Shown in pieces: positions 1-8,679 of a stretch of DNA of 64,000 nucleotides (its first letter is position 1; every line of letters begins with the position of its first letter). The translations under genes were made by a program, and so were the position numbers. The notes under the pieces are model-generated. The model was not told where the DNA came from, made no database searches, and worked only from the letters and a program-made list of their open reading frames with translations. Source of the DNA: Rhodobacteraceae bacterium Alg231-30 (lineage in GTDB: Bacteria; Pseudomonadota; Alphaproteobacteria; Rhodobacterales; Rhodobacteraceae); contig FREU01000002.1 in assembly GCA_900143615.1 (NCBI GenBank), positions 39,888 through 103,887 on the forward strand, given 5' to 3'.

Positions 1-35
1 ACCAGGACGGTGAAGATACTGTTTGGGTTCAGGAG

Positions 36-830
36 TTGTCGCTAATCGACTCGGTTCCTCGTTCGATCGCGATGATCTTCGTTTTTGTTGTATTTGTCGG
101 TACATGGCAATTGGTGACAGCCCTTGAGATGGTTTCGCCGATCATTTTACCAACTCCGTGGGAAACCCTAATGGACATGCTGTTTGTCGGTAAAAACCTA
201 CTGACTGGCGGCTATATGCTGGGAGCGCTTTGGATCACGATTCAAGAAGTGATCTTGGGTTTTGCACTGGCCATAGCGATCGGCTTTTCGCTGGGTATTT
301 TGGTTGGCGAAACCGCCTTTGGCGAAAAGGCCGTGATGCCTTATTTGGTGGCCATCGACACAATGCCAAAGGTGGCTTTTGCGCCGTTGTTTGTGGCTTG
401 GCTTGGTTTTGGGATTGAATCCAAGGTGGCTTTGGCGGCCTTTATTGCAACCTTTCCAATCGTGGTTGGCACAGCGGCCGGACTTCATTCTGCGGATGAA
501 AACGCCCGTATGTTGTTTAAGACGATGGGCGCAACGCGGTTGCAAACCCTGTTCAAAATGAAGCTGCCATCGGGTCTGCCACAGATCTTTACCGGGCTGA
601 AAATCGGTGCGGTTGGGGTGATGGCTGGCGCGATCACCGGGGAATTCCTTGGCGGCGGCAAAGGCTTTGGTGAGTTGATCCGGGTGGCGGCATCTCAGCT
701 GAACACACCGCGGGTGTTTTCGCTGATCTTGTACCTCAGCCTTGTTGGTTTGGTGGTCTATCTGCTGGTGATGTATGCGCAACGCAAAATTGTGTTCTGG
801 CATGAAGAGCGGGTTGGTGCGCATGACTAA
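36..830 (+). CDS. ABC transporter permease, SsuC/TauC-like (5' end uncertain)
   Basis: Inner-membrane permease of an ABC importer of the nitrate/sulfonate/taurine type. The 264 residues hold about six hydrophobic segments. A BPD_transp_1 EAA loop lies near residues 160-182 (key residues TMGATRLQ and KLPSGLP), where the ATPase docks. The start used is a TTG at 36, but the frame stays open to base 3, so the real start could lie outside the window; the length already matches the family. The ATPase and binding protein are not visible and are probably upstream. The stop overlaps the start of the next gene by 8 bases, so the two are coupled. Substrate unknown. Confidence 0.85.
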   Translation: MSLIDSVPRSIAMIFVFVVFVGTWQLVTALEMVSPIILPTPWETLMDMLFVGKNLLTGGYMLGALWITIQEVILGFALAIAIGFSLGILVGETAFGEKAVMPYLVAIDTMPKVAFAPLFVAWLGFGIESKVALAAFIATFPIVVGTAAGLHSADENARMLFKTMGATRLQTLFKMKLPSGLPQIFTGLKIGAVGVMAGAITGEFLGGGKGFGELIRVAASQLNTPRVFSLILYLSLVGLVVYLLVMYAQRKIVFWHEERVGAHD

Positions 831-1884
831 CAACACGACCAAAGATGTGATTCCCACCGATTCCTTGCGTGATTTTGTAGCCAATGCTTTGGCCGCGCAG
901 GGGGTGCGATCAACCGACGCGCAAAAGGTTGCGGGCTTGATGGTCGAGGCCGATATCTATGGCTACGGCACCCATGGTGTGTTTCGCTTGCGCCAGTATC
1001 TGGCGCGGCTCAAAGGGGGCGGGTGCAATCCCACCCCCAATCTGTCTGTCGCGCATGAGACTGTGGCAACTGCGGTGATTGATGGCGACAACGGGCTGGG
1101 CCATCTGGCCATGGCCGCGGCGCGCGATCTGGCGATTGAAAAGGCCAGCCAAGCCGGAATTGGCTGGGTTGGCGTGCGCGCAGGCAATCACGCCGGACCG
1201 CTGGCGCTTTATGTGCGCCCTCAGACCGAGGCGGGGATGCTGGGCATGGCCGCCGCTGTGGGCAGCGCCAATCACGTACCACCTTATGGTGGATCAGACC
1301 TGTTGATTGGAACCAATCCCATTGCCTTTTCAGCGCCTGCTGACGGGCAGGATCCATTTGTGTTTGACATGGCGACCACGATAGCTGCGATGGGTAAGAT
1401 CAAAACCTTGATCCAACAAGGTGAACCCATGCCCGAAGGCTGGATGGTCGGCAAAGATGGCAAGCCGCTTACCGATCCCAACCGCAAATCCGAAGGGTTT
1501 TTGCTACCGATTGGCGGGCCCAAAGGCTTTGGCCTCTCTGTCGCCATCGGTCTTTTGGCAGGTGTGCTAAATGGCGCGGCCTTTGGATCGGATGTGGTTG
1601 ATTTCACATCAGACACGACCTCAAAAACCAACACCGGTCAGTTCGTCATGGCCCTGAACCCTCGGGCCTTTGGGTTGGAGGATGATTTTGGCAAGGAGGC
1701 AGCGCGTATCTTTGCGGAAATGCGAGCTTCTGCACCATTGCCTGGGCATGCTCCGGTTCGCTTGCCAGGCGATGGGAAAACCGCTGCTGCGGCCGCGATC
1801 CGCGACACAGGTATTGTGTTAAAACCAGCCCTACGTCGCGATCTTGATGTGCTGGCGGAAGAATACGGTTTTGCCAAGCTATAA
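823..1884 (+). CDS. Ldh2/malate-sulfolactate-type NAD(P)-dependent dehydrogenase
   Basis: Oxidoreductase of the Ldh2 family (malate, L-sulfolactate, ureidoglycolate and 2,3-diketogulonate type dehydrogenases), which oxidises 2-hydroxy acids or reduces 2-keto acids with NAD(P). At 353 residues it has family length. Visible signatures are the early Tyr-Gly-Thr-His-Gly motif with His51, the GNHAGPLALY segment near 121-130, and the GGSDLLIGTNP loop near 155-165. The ATG at 823 was chosen because it gives the family N-terminus and overlaps the permease stop; an in-frame ATG at 775 would bury 16 residues inside that gene. A hairpin terminator follows. The substrate cannot be read from sequence; the ABC permease suggests a transported 2-hydroxy acid. 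Confidence 0.85.
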   Translation: MTNNTTKDVIPTDSLRDFVANALAAQGVRSTDAQKVAGLMVEADIYGYGTHGVFRLRQYLARLKGGGCNPTPNLSVAHETVATAVIDGDNGLGHLAMAAARDLAIEKASQAGIGWVGVRAGNHAGPLALYVRPQTEAGMLGMAAAVGSANHVPPYGGSDLLIGTNPIAFSAPADGQDPFVFDMATTIAAMGKIKTLIQQGEPMPEGWMVGKDGKPLTDPNRKSEGFLLPIGGPKGFGLSVAIGLLAGVLNGAAFGSDVVDFTSDTTSKTNTGQFVMALNPRAFGLEDDFGKEAARIFAEMRASAPLPGHAPVRLPGDGKTAAAAAIRDTGIVLKPALRRDLDVLAEEYGFAKL

Positions 1885-1888
1885 GAAA

Positions 1889-1911
1889 AGAGGCCGGGTC
1901 AACCGGCCTCT
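1889..1911. terminator. Bidirectional intrinsic terminator
   Basis: A 9-bp perfect stem (AGAGGCCGG / CCGGCCTCT) with a 5-nt loop. It lies between the convergent dehydrogenase and GlcG-like genes, with A-rich and T-containing flanks. Confidence 0.8.
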
Positions 1912-1940
1912 CTTCAACAAAACTCGGGCGTGAGAAGATC

Positions 1941-2366
1941 CTAACCTCCGTCCGCCACAAACCCTGCCTTTTCGATACCTGCGATAGCGCAGGTTTCATC
2001 ATTGTCAGAGCTGTCCCCCGTGACACCAACAGCCCCCAAAATAACGCCGTCTTGTTTGATCAAAACGCCGCCAGCCACCGGAACAAGCGAGCCGTCAGAT
2101 AGGGCATTCATGGCTTGAATAAAGAAGGGTTCGACCTTGGCGCGCTCAAACAGCGCTCGCGATCCCAGCCCCATGGAAATCGCGCCGCGCGCTTTGCCTT
2201 GGGCGATTTCAGGGCGCAAGTTGCTGGTGCCATCTTCACGCGCGAGGGCCATAAGATGGCCGCCACTGTCCAAGACAGCCACGGTCAAAGGTTTGAGATT
2301 ATTAACGTTTCGCCACGTCAGACAGCTACCAATGATGTCTTGGGCCTGTTGTAAAGTCAGGGTCAT
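1941..2366 (-). CDS. GlcG/HbpS family protein (DUF336)
   Basis: A 141-residue protein of the GlcG/HbpS (DUF336) family. These small cytosolic or periplasmic proteins often accompany glycolate, diol or aromatic catabolic genes; HbpS binds haem. Visible marks are the N-terminal LTLQQA segment, VAVLDSGGHLMALARED near residues 29-45, and the Gly-rich VPVAGGVLIKQDGVILGAVGVTG near 95-117. No signal peptide. It is the last gene of the minus-strand catabolic operon, 47 bases after the CoA-transferase. The biochemical role in such operons is poorly known, and no enzymatic claim is made. Confidence 0.85.
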   Translation of the reverse strand: MTLTLQQAQDIIGSCLTWRNVNNLKPLTVAVLDSGGHLMALAREDGTSNLRPEIAQGKARGAISMGLGSRALFERAKVEPFFIQAMNALSDGSLVPVAGGVLIKQDGVILGAVGVTGDSSDNDETCAIAGIEKAGFVADGG

Positions 2367-2413
2367 TTCACGTTTCTTTCTTTTTGGGTTTTTGTGAAGG
2401 TGCAGTTAAAGGC

Positions 2414-3631
2414 TCAGCCAGCAATCACAGCCTTAGACTGTATGAGCGCGTCGATTTCCGCGCGGCTGTAGCCAACTTCGCCGAGCACCTCGCGGCTATG
2501 TTGGCCCAATCGCGGCGCAGCGCGGTCAACACGGGTGGGGGTGCGGCTGTATTTCACCGGATGACCCAGTGTTTTGACAGGCCCGGCAGTGGGGTGATCA
2601 ATTTCGACAATCATGTCGCGTGCCAAAGCCTGCGGGTCTTTGTGCATTTGCAAAATGTCGTTGACTGGTCCGGCGGGCAGGCGAGCCGCCTCCATTTTTG
2701 AGAGCCAGTTTTCGGTTGTGTCTTGGATCAGATAGCCATTCAGAATCTCGACCAAATCCGACAAGTTTGTTGCTCGTTGATGGTTGCTGGAAAACCGTGG
2801 ATCATTGTTCAGATCGGGCGCGTTGATCACCTCAAGCAGACGCAGCCAATTGCTTTGGTTTGCGGCTCCAATGTTGATCCAGCCATCGCCGGTCTGAAAG
2901 GATTGATACGGCGCATTGAGCGGATGAGCTGAGCCTATTGGCACAGGCTTTTCGCCGGTCGCAAAGGCAATGGCCGACTGCCAGTATGTCTGTACAATTG
3001 CGGCTTCGAATAAAGAGGTGTCTACCTTTTGGCCCACCCCAGTTTGCAACATATTTGCATAGGCCGCAGAGATTCCCATCGCGGCTAGGATGCCGGAATT
3101 GATGTCTGAGATCGGTGCTGCGACTTTGACCGGGGGACGATCTGGCCCTTCGCCGGTGATCGACATCAAGCCGGACATGCCTTGGGCGATCAAATCAAAC
3201 CCGCCGCGATCCGCATAGGGTCCGGTGCGCCCAAAACCAGAGATTTCGCAATAGATAAGGCGAGGATTGGTCTTGGACAGCTCTTCATAAGACAGCCCGA
3301 GCTTTTCCATCGTGCCTTTGCGGTAGTTTTCAATCACCACATCAGCTTCGGCCAGCATTTTGCGCAGAACAGCGATTGCGTTTGGATCTTTGAGGTTCAG
3401 CGCGATGCCGCGTTTGTTGCGGTTCATCATCATAAAGGCTGCGGCTTCGCCGTTGATTTCAGGCGGCACAAAACGACGGCTATCATCGCCTATCGGCTTT
3501 TCGACCTTAATTACATCCGCGCCCATATCTGCCAGCATCAGACCACAGACCGGCCCCGCCATAATATGCGCCAACTCAATGACACGCATGTCGTTCAGAG
3601 GACCGCCAGATTGGGTCACTTTCCTTTCCAC
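2414..3631 (-). CDS. CaiB/BaiF (class III) CoA-transferase
   Basis: Family III CoA-transferase of the formyl-CoA/succinyl-CoA:dicarboxylate type, which moves CoA between carboxylic acids in the cytosol. The 405 residues have family length. The N-terminal motif reads RVIELAHIMAGPVCG (about 16-30), followed by DMGADVIKVEKP. The catalytic Asp that forms the acyl-aspartyl anhydride corresponds to Asp146 in GGFDLIAQG. A GTG at 3619 overlaps the crotonase stop as GTGA and is an equally good start. The upstream crotonase suggests activation of an acid to its CoA ester and then processing. The acyl substrate is unknown. Confidence 0.9.
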   Translation of the reverse strand: MERKVTQSGGPLNDMRVIELAHIMAGPVCGLMLADMGADVIKVEKPIGDDSRRFVPPEINGEAAAFMMMNRNKRGIALNLKDPNAIAVLRKMLAEADVVIENYRKGTMEKLGLSYEELSKTNPRLIYCEISGFGRTGPYADRGGFDLIAQGMSGLMSITGEGPDRPPVKVAAPISDINSGILAAMGISAAYANMLQTGVGQKVDTSLFEAAIVQTYWQSAIAFATGEKPVPIGSAHPLNAPYQSFQTGDGWINIGAANQSNWLRLLEVINAPDLNNDPRFSSNHQRATNLSDLVEILNGYLIQDTTENWLSKMEAARLPAGPVNDILQMHKDPQALARDMIVEIDHPTAGPVKTLGHPVKYSRTPTRVDRAAPRLGQHSREVLGEVGYSRAEIDALIQSKAVIAG

Positions 3632-4401
3632 ACCGGTTTCTCTTTGGCAAGAAAGGCCTCCATTCCGGTTTTGAAATCTTCACTCATGTAACAGGAGGTG
3701 ATCAGGTCGCTGTCATCCACTTGAGTGGCAGTGCGGGTGCGCCGCATCGCCTCTTTTGTTGCGCGCAAGGTCAGCGGAGCCATGGCGCCGATCTGTTCTG
3801 CAAGCTGACCGACGCGGGTCAAAAGCGTGTCTTCATCTTCCAAAACCTCGCTTACCAGACCGATACGCTGTGCTTCTTCAGCTTCGATCAAGCGGGCGGT
3901 GAAAATCATCTCGCGCACCCGTCCTGTGCCGATTAGGTCTGACAGCAGGGCCAGGCTGCCAGCGGCCAGACAATTGCCCAGCGTGCGCGCGATCGGAAAG
4001 CCAAACTTGAGCCGCGCTGACGCGATGCGGATGTCACAGGCTGCTGCGATAGCTGCACCACCGCCGGTACAGGCTCCGTGGATTGCGGCTATGGTCGGAA
4101 CAGGGCAGCGTTCAACCGCTGTAAGAACGGCGGCTAGGTCTGCCTCATACTCCAAGGCGTCTTGTGCGGTTTCAAAGGCGCGAAACTGGGTCATGTCGGT
4201 ACCCGCAGCAAAGGCCTTGCCTCCCGAGCCTTGGATGACGACCGCGCGAACGGCGCCATCCACAGGCATGTCCCGGCAGATTGCCGCAAGGCGATCATAC
4301 ATGCCAAAGGTCAAGGCATTGCGCGCCTGGGGGCGGTTGAAAGTGATCCACAGGATGCCTTCACGCAGTTCATCCAGGATTTCAGGTTCAGTTGTTGTCA
4401 T
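3616..4401 (-). CDS. Crotonase-superfamily protein (enoyl-CoA hydratase/isomerase-like), both catalytic Glu absent
   Basis: Crotonase-fold acyl-CoA enzyme of 261 residues. The oxyanion-hole segment GSGGKAFAAGTD and the GGGAAIAAACDIRIAS helix are clear. By hand alignment to classical crotonase (GGGCELAMMCD and FGQPEILLG), the two catalytic glutamates fall on Ala (GGGAAIA) and Ile (FGFPIAR). Simple hydration of an enoyl-CoA by the Glu/Glu mechanism is therefore unlikely; isomerase, hydrolase or decarboxylase-type chemistry is possible. The ATG at 4401 was chosen for its ATGA overlap with the dctM stop; an upstream in-frame start at 4452 lies inside dctM. It works beside the CoA-transferase. Confidence 0.85.
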   Translation of the reverse strand: MTTTEPEILDELREGILWITFNRPQARNALTFGMYDRLAAICRDMPVDGAVRAVVIQGSGGKAFAAGTDMTQFRAFETAQDALEYEADLAAVLTAVERCPVPTIAAIHGACTGGGAAIAAACDIRIASARLKFGFPIARTLGNCLAAGSLALLSDLIGTGRVREMIFTARLIEAEEAQRIGLVSEVLEDEDTLLTRVGQLAEQIGAMAPLTLRATKEAMRRTRTATQVDDSDLITSCYMSEDFKTGMEAFLAKEKPVWKGK

Positions 4402-5678
4402 CTGTAAAAATACTCCACGAGGAACATCGGGACGGCTGGCACATAGGTGCACAGCATCAGGACCGCCAATAGCACACCGACAAACCAGACGTTGACCTTT
4501 GATACCTCCCAGATGTTGGCACGCGCCACGGAGCAGGCTGTGATCAGCACGGAAGCTACGGGGGGTGTTTGTTGGCCAATTGCAAGGTTCAGTGTCACCA
4601 CCAGACCAAAGTGAACCGGATCAATACCGGCAGCTGTGATCAACGGAATGACAATCGGGATTACCAGAATGATGGCGGCCGCAGAGTGTAGGAAGAATCC
4701 CACGATAAGAAAGAAAACGTTTAATATCAGCAGGATTGCCCATTGCTGTGTCGTGACCGAAAGAATGCTTTCTGCCAATTGCTGTGGGATCTGTGCGCGG
4801 GTCAAAAAGCCGCCCATCAGCACGGATGCCGCCACAAGCAGCATCACAACCGCTGTTTGAATGCCCCCATCCAACATCGCCCGACGCAGATGGGTCAGGT
4901 CAAGATTGCGATAGAAGGCAGAAACAACAAGCGACGCCAGAACCGCAAGGCCAGCGGCCTCGGTTGCCGTAACAAAGCCGCCAAAGATGCCGCCCAAGAT
5001 AATTACCGGCAAAACAAAAGCTGGAAGCGCGTCGATAAATGTCTCACGTAGGCGCGCTAGGGCAAAGGCCTCTTCGGTGGGGAAATTATAACGTTTGGCA
5101 AACAGATATGCGACGGTCATCAACCCGCCTGCCCCCAGTAATCCCGGTACAACGCCAGCTACAAACAACTGCTCCACAGATGTATTGGCCGATGCCGCAT
5201 AAAGGATCATTGGAATAGAGGGCGGGATGATAATCGCGAGGGAGGCGGAGGAGGATGTTACCGCTGCGCTGAATTCCTTGCTATAGCCGCGTTTCTTCAT
5301 CTGGGGGATCAGGATCGAGCCCATGGCCGCCACGTCCGCGACGGCAGAGCCTGAAATCTCGGCAAAGAACAGTGAAACGCCAATGTTCACCATGGCAAGA
5401 CCGCCGCGGATGAACCCGATGATCGCGGCGACAAAATTAATCAGCCGGTCGGTGATGCCGCCCGCATTCATGATCGCTCCGGCGAGGACAAACATCGGGA
5501 TAGCGATCAGGGAAAATTTGGTCGATCCTCCGTACATATCCAGCGCAATCGTTACCAGACTATCGGCGCCTTCGGTCACCAAAAGCCCCAAGACACCGCA
5601 CATTGCCAAGGCAACAGCGATGGGAACATTGATGCAGATCATCACCAGAAGTGCTGCAAAAATAACGGCGATCAACAT
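4398..5678 (-). CDS. dctM: TRAP transporter large permease, DctM type
   Basis: Large membrane subunit of a tripartite ATP-independent periplasmic transporter, which imports small organic acids using an ion gradient. The 426 residues are almost entirely hydrophobic, with about 12 segments. Typical DctM features are visible: FAEISGSAVADVAAMGSILIPQM (about 106-128), SASLAIIIPPSIPMILYA, and the late GQQTPPVASVL segment. Its start overlaps the dctQ stop (TGATG) and its stop overlaps the crotonase start, so translation is coupled through the operon. Substrate unknown. Confidence 0.93.
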   Translation of the reverse strand: MLIAVIFAALLVMICINVPIAVALAMCGVLGLLVTEGADSLVTIALDMYGGSTKFSLIAIPMFVLAGAIMNAGGITDRLINFVAAIIGFIRGGLAMVNIGVSLFFAEISGSAVADVAAMGSILIPQMKKRGYSKEFSAAVTSSSASLAIIIPPSIPMILYAASANTSVEQLFVAGVVPGLLGAGGLMTVAYLFAKRYNFPTEEAFALARLRETFIDALPAFVLPVIILGGIFGGFVTATEAAGLAVLASLVVSAFYRNLDLTHLRRAMLDGGIQTAVVMLLVAASVLMGGFLTRAQIPQQLAESILSVTTQQWAILLILNVFFLIVGFFLHSAAAIILVIPIVIPLITAAGIDPVHFGLVVTLNLAIGQQTPPVASVLITACSVARANIWEVSKVNVWFVGVLLAVLMLCTYVPAVPMFLVEYFYR

Positions 5679-6244
5679 CAGACGCGGTCCTTATTCTTTT
5701 CGAGCTCGGTTTCGACTTCTTCCTCGATATCAGCATGTTCCAGAGAGATGCCCGCAGCGGTCATCTTAAGGTACGCCGGCAAGCTCAACACTTGGCAGAT
5801 CATGAACAGGATCGCGCCGATGGGAATGATCGACTGGGTCAACTGCACCGGCACCCAAGTCAGCGAGATCAATGTATCCCCTGCAAGCACTTCGAGAACT
5901 TGCAAGCCCGCGCGCGCCATCAAAAAGAAAAACAGCAAAACGATGATTTCACCGCCGAGCAGCGCCAGAATGCGCAGCTTGCGCGGAATACGCAAAAGCA
6001 TCGTGTCAAAGCCGATGTGGCGACGATGCAGCGCAGCAAGGGCAGATCCGTAATAGGTGATCCAAGCCAGCAAGATCGCGGCAATTTCGTCATACCATGA
6101 GAAACTTTGCCCGATCAGACGGGCCATGACGGCCAGAGTCACAATCAGCGTCAAAACGATCATCAGGCTGATCGTGATCCATTCAAGAACCCGGCTGAAC
6201 ATCCGATTGATGCGCGACAGCGTGGGAAAGTCAGCATTTTCCAT
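5678..6244 (-). CDS. dctQ: TRAP transporter small permease, DctQ type
   Basis: Small membrane subunit of the TRAP transporter, 188 residues with four predicted transmembrane helices. The conserved SWYDEIAAILLAWITYYGSALAALHRRHIGFD stretch typical of DctQ (residues about 49-80) is visible, including the Trp and the R-H-I pair after helix 2. The C-terminus is Glu/Lys-rich and cytosolic. It overlaps dctM by one base. A 134-base gap with a stem-loop separates it from dctP, which may let the binding protein be made in excess. Confidence 0.92.
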   Translation of the reverse strand: MENADFPTLSRINRMFSRVLEWITISLMIVLTLIVTLAVMARLIGQSFSWYDEIAAILLAWITYYGSALAALHRRHIGFDTMLLRIPRKLRILALLGGEIIVLLFFFLMARAGLQVLEVLAGDTLISLTWVPVQLTQSIIPIGAILFMICQVLSLPAYLKMTAAGISLEHADIEEEVETELEKNKDRV

Positions 6245-6333
6245 AGAGCTAGTGGCCTGTTGGAGATCAAAGGTCAGACGTGTTGAGAATTCCCTGTGGG
6301 ATGGCTCGCACGCTGACCCTAGAAATTGTCAGA

Positions 6334-6353
6334 TGGCAGGGATGAGCCTGCCA
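6334..6353 (-). promoter_or_regulatory. Stem-loop between dctP and dctQ
   Basis: A 7-bp perfect inverted repeat (TGGCAGG / CCTGCCA) with a 6-nt loop in the dctP-dctQ gap. No clear U-tract follows, so it is more likely an mRNA stabiliser or partial attenuator after the binding-protein gene than a full terminator. Confidence 0.5.
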
Positions 6354-6378
6354 CCCGATTAGGATGTGTGTGTCGGGA

Positions 6379-7356
6379 TCAGTTGGTATTTCCCAGACCA
6401 AGAACCGTGTCGATCATGTCCTGACCGCCTTCGACCTCTTCAGCAAATTGCTTGTAGATTGGCGCAGAGGCTTCGATGAACGCGGCTTTGTCGGCAGTGT
6501 TCACGGCAACACCAGCATCCTCGATGACCTTCAGAAGGCTTGCTTCCAGTTCCGCCGCCTTTTCATAGGTGAAATCCTGTGTTTTGTTGGCGCACTCGGT
6601 CAGACCTGCCTGAAGCTCAGGGCTAAGAGCGTCAAATTTCTTTTTGGACATCAGGATATAGGCCGGCGTGTAGACATGTCCGGTGACCGACAGGTATTTC
6701 TGGACTTCCTGGAACTTGGCCGATGCGATTTGCGCATAGGGATTTTCCTGTCCGTCCATCACACCGGTTTGCAGTGCGGTGAACACGTCGGAAAAGGCCA
6801 TGGGTGTCGGGTTCGCGCCGTATTCGCGGAACATTTTCAGACGCCAGACGCCATTTGGCGTGCGCAGTTTGATCCCAGCCAAATCCGACGGCACAGTGAT
6901 CGGACGCACATTGTTGGTGATGTTACGGAAGCCGTTTTCGGCGAGGCCAACAATATGATACCCGTTGTCATTGGCCGCTGATTGGAACGTGTCCATCATT
7001 TCGCCCTGCACGCGGCGCATGTGGTCGCGATCAGTGATGATATAGGGCATTTCAAAGATGCCAAACGTATCGTCAACCGACGACATCACCGAAGAAGGTA
7101 AAGAGAAATCAACCTGACCAAGTTTTAGTTTTTGTAGCAGTTCTTGGTCTTTACCCAGCTGAGATGATCCAAAGGTCTGCACCAAGACTTCGCCTGCCAG
7201 CGCCGCGTTGGTACACTCCGCAAAATTTTCAGCCGTCGCCTCAAACAAGGACCCAGGGGCGCCGACATGTCCAAACTTCAGTGTCATTTCAGCTGCAGCA
7301 CCTGATGCGATGCTCATAGCAGCCGTGGTCGCTAATGCTTTGAAAAGTACCTTCAC
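6379..7356 (-). CDS. dctP: TRAP transporter substrate-binding protein, DctP type
   Basis: Periplasmic solute receptor of the TRAP system, 325 residues. The N-terminus VKVLFKALATTAAMSIASGAAA is a Sec signal peptide. The DctP hallmark region KLRTPNGVWRLKMFREYGAN, followed by PMAFSDVFTALQTGVMDGQENP, is present; its Arg contacts the ligand carboxylate in this family, so the substrate is probably a carboxylic acid. The GTG at 7356 was chosen because GGAGGAG sits 7 bases upstream; a longer in-frame start at 7383 would destroy the signal peptide. A short palindrome lies just upstream. It is the second gene of the operon, after the aminotransferase. Confidence 0.92.
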   Translation of the reverse strand: MKVLFKALATTAAMSIASGAAAEMTLKFGHVGAPGSLFEATAENFAECTNAALAGEVLVQTFGSSQLGKDQELLQKLKLGQVDFSLPSSVMSSVDDTFGIFEMPYIITDRDHMRRVQGEMMDTFQSAANDNGYHIVGLAENGFRNITNNVRPITVPSDLAGIKLRTPNGVWRLKMFREYGANPTPMAFSDVFTALQTGVMDGQENPYAQIASAKFQEVQKYLSVTGHVYTPAYILMSKKKFDALSPELQAGLTECANKTQDFTYEKAAELEASLLKVIEDAGVAVNTADKAAFIEASAPIYKQFAEEVEGGQDMIDTVLGLGNTN

Positions 7357-7377
7357 GATTTTCTCCTCCCAGAGTTT

Positions 7378-7393
7378 TGCCAAAGTTTTGGCA
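7378..7393 (-). promoter_or_regulatory. 16-bp perfect inverted repeat ahead of dctP
   Basis: TGCCAAA-GT-TTTGGCA lies between the aminotransferase stop and dctP, 22 bases upstream of the GTG start. The two-base centre makes a stable hairpin less likely than a protein-binding dyad. It could be an internal operator of the TRAP genes. Confidence 0.4.
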
Positions 7394-7416
7394 GAAATCG
7401 ACGGCGCAGTCTGGCT

Positions 7417-8574
7417 TTAGCTCAGCATCCGCATCGCCGCTTGTACCCCACCCTCCTCGTGGGGGATGTTGGCCGCCTTCAAGCCCATTTCGACACCGGA
7501 CAAGGTCGCGATCAGCATAAGATCGTTAAAATCTCCAAGGTGGCCGATGCGGAACACCTTGTCCGCAACCTTGGACAGTCCGTTGCCCAGCGAAATGTCA
7601 TAGGTCTCAAGTGTGGAGGCGCGGAATGCATCGGCACTGTGGCCCTCCGGCATAACAACCGCTGTCAGAACGCCACTTTCCTGCCCCTGTGTGGCGCAAA
7701 GTGTCTCAAGCCCCCAGGTTTTCACTGCGGTGCGCGCCGCAGCTCCATGACGCGCATGTCGCGCAAAGACGGCATCCAGACCTTCTTCATGCAGCATATC
7801 AATAGCTTCGTTCAGCCCGTAAAGCAGGTTGGTTGCGGGCGTATAAGGGAAATAGCCGGTCTTGTTAGGCCCAACCATGTCGGCCCAATCCCAGTAAGAT
7901 CGTTGCAGTGTTGCAGCTTCATTGGCCGCCAATGCCTTGGCGCTAACGGCATTGAACGACAGGCCGGGTGGCAACATGAGACCCTTTTGTGAGCCGGATA
8001 CCGTGACGTCGACACCCCATTCATCATGCTGATAGTCCAGAGACGCGAGACCCGAGATCGTGTCCACCATGAACAACGCCGGATGGCCTGCTTTGTCGAT
8101 GGCTTTTCGCACCGCAGAAATCGGTGACACCGACCCGGTGGAGGTTTCGTTGTGCACCACGCAAACCGCTTTTATCTCGTGGTTTTTATCTTCGGCCAGA
8201 TAGGATTCGATCAAGTCGGGATCAGCACCGCCGCGCCAATCTCCTTCAATGAACTCGGCTTTGAGCCCCAGTTTCTCGGCCAGCTTTTTCCACAGCGTCG
8301 CAAAGTGTCCTGTCTCAAACATCAACACCCGGTCGCCCGGCGACAGCGTGTTGACCAGCGCGGCTTCCCATGCGCCGGTGCCCGACGCGGGATAGATAAA
8401 GACGTTCTGTTCAGTCTTAAAGATCGACTTAAGTCCATTCAGGGCGCGTAAGCCGATTTTTCCAAAATCCGGGCCGCGGTGATCAACTGTTTGCTGCCCA
8501 ATGGCGCTTAGAATTCTGTCAGGAACCGCGCTTGGCCCCGGGATCTGAAGGAAATGACGGCCGGCTTTTCTCAT
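7417..8574 (-). CDS. Class V PLP aminotransferase (serine/alanine/aspartate-glyoxylate type)
   Basis: PLP-dependent transaminase of the serine-glyoxylate/alanine-glyoxylate family, 385 residues, cytosolic. The N-terminal FLQIPGPSAVPDRIL and the YPASGTGAWEAALVN loop match this family. Asp171 (MVDTISGLASLD) should hold the pyridine nitrogen, and Lys197 in SGSQKGLMLPPG is the Schiff-base lysine. The ATG at 8574 gives the usual short N-terminus; an in-frame GTG at 8589 and an ATG at 8631 are alternatives. It is the first gene of the minus-strand operon, behind a 26-bp palindrome. The amino donor is not predictable; a BhcA-like aspartate-glyoxylate role is possible, but the other bhc genes are absent. 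Confidence 0.88.
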   Translation of the reverse strand: MRKAGRHFLQIPGPSAVPDRILSAIGQQTVDHRGPDFGKIGLRALNGLKSIFKTEQNVFIYPASGTGAWEAALVNTLSPGDRVLMFETGHFATLWKKLAEKLGLKAEFIEGDWRGGADPDLIESYLAEDKNHEIKAVCVVHNETSTGSVSPISAVRKAIDKAGHPALFMVDTISGLASLDYQHDEWGVDVTVSGSQKGLMLPPGLSFNAVSAKALAANEAATLQRSYWDWADMVGPNKTGYFPYTPATNLLYGLNEAIDMLHEEGLDAVFARHARHGAAARTAVKTWGLETLCATQGQESGVLTAVVMPEGHSADAFRASTLETYDISLGNGLSKVADKVFRIGHLGDFNDLMLIATLSGVEMGLKAANIPHEEGGVQAAMRMLS

Positions 8575-8653
8575 GTCGTTGAGTCTCACATTCTGATTTT
8601 CCCGCACGCGTAAGGATTGAAGGCGCGGCAATGGGTTCCTTTAATTATTGAGT

Positions 8654-8679
8654 ACTTAATTTTGAATTCATTATTAAGT
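8654..8679. promoter_or_regulatory. 26-bp near-perfect palindrome, candidate operator of the catabolic operon
   Basis: Arms ACTTAAT (8654-8660) and ATTAAGT (8673-8679) flank the core TGAATTCA. Only two base pairs break the dyad. It lies 80 bases upstream of the aminotransferase ATG in an AT-rich promoter-like stretch. No regulator gene is adjacent, so the binding protein is unknown; GntR- and IclR-type factors use dyads of this size. Confidence 0.55.

Noticed and set aside
198..884. Minus-strand frame of 228 codons opposite the first ABC permease
   Set aside because: His/Gln/Arg-rich composition typical of an antisense shadow; the plus-strand permease is well supported.
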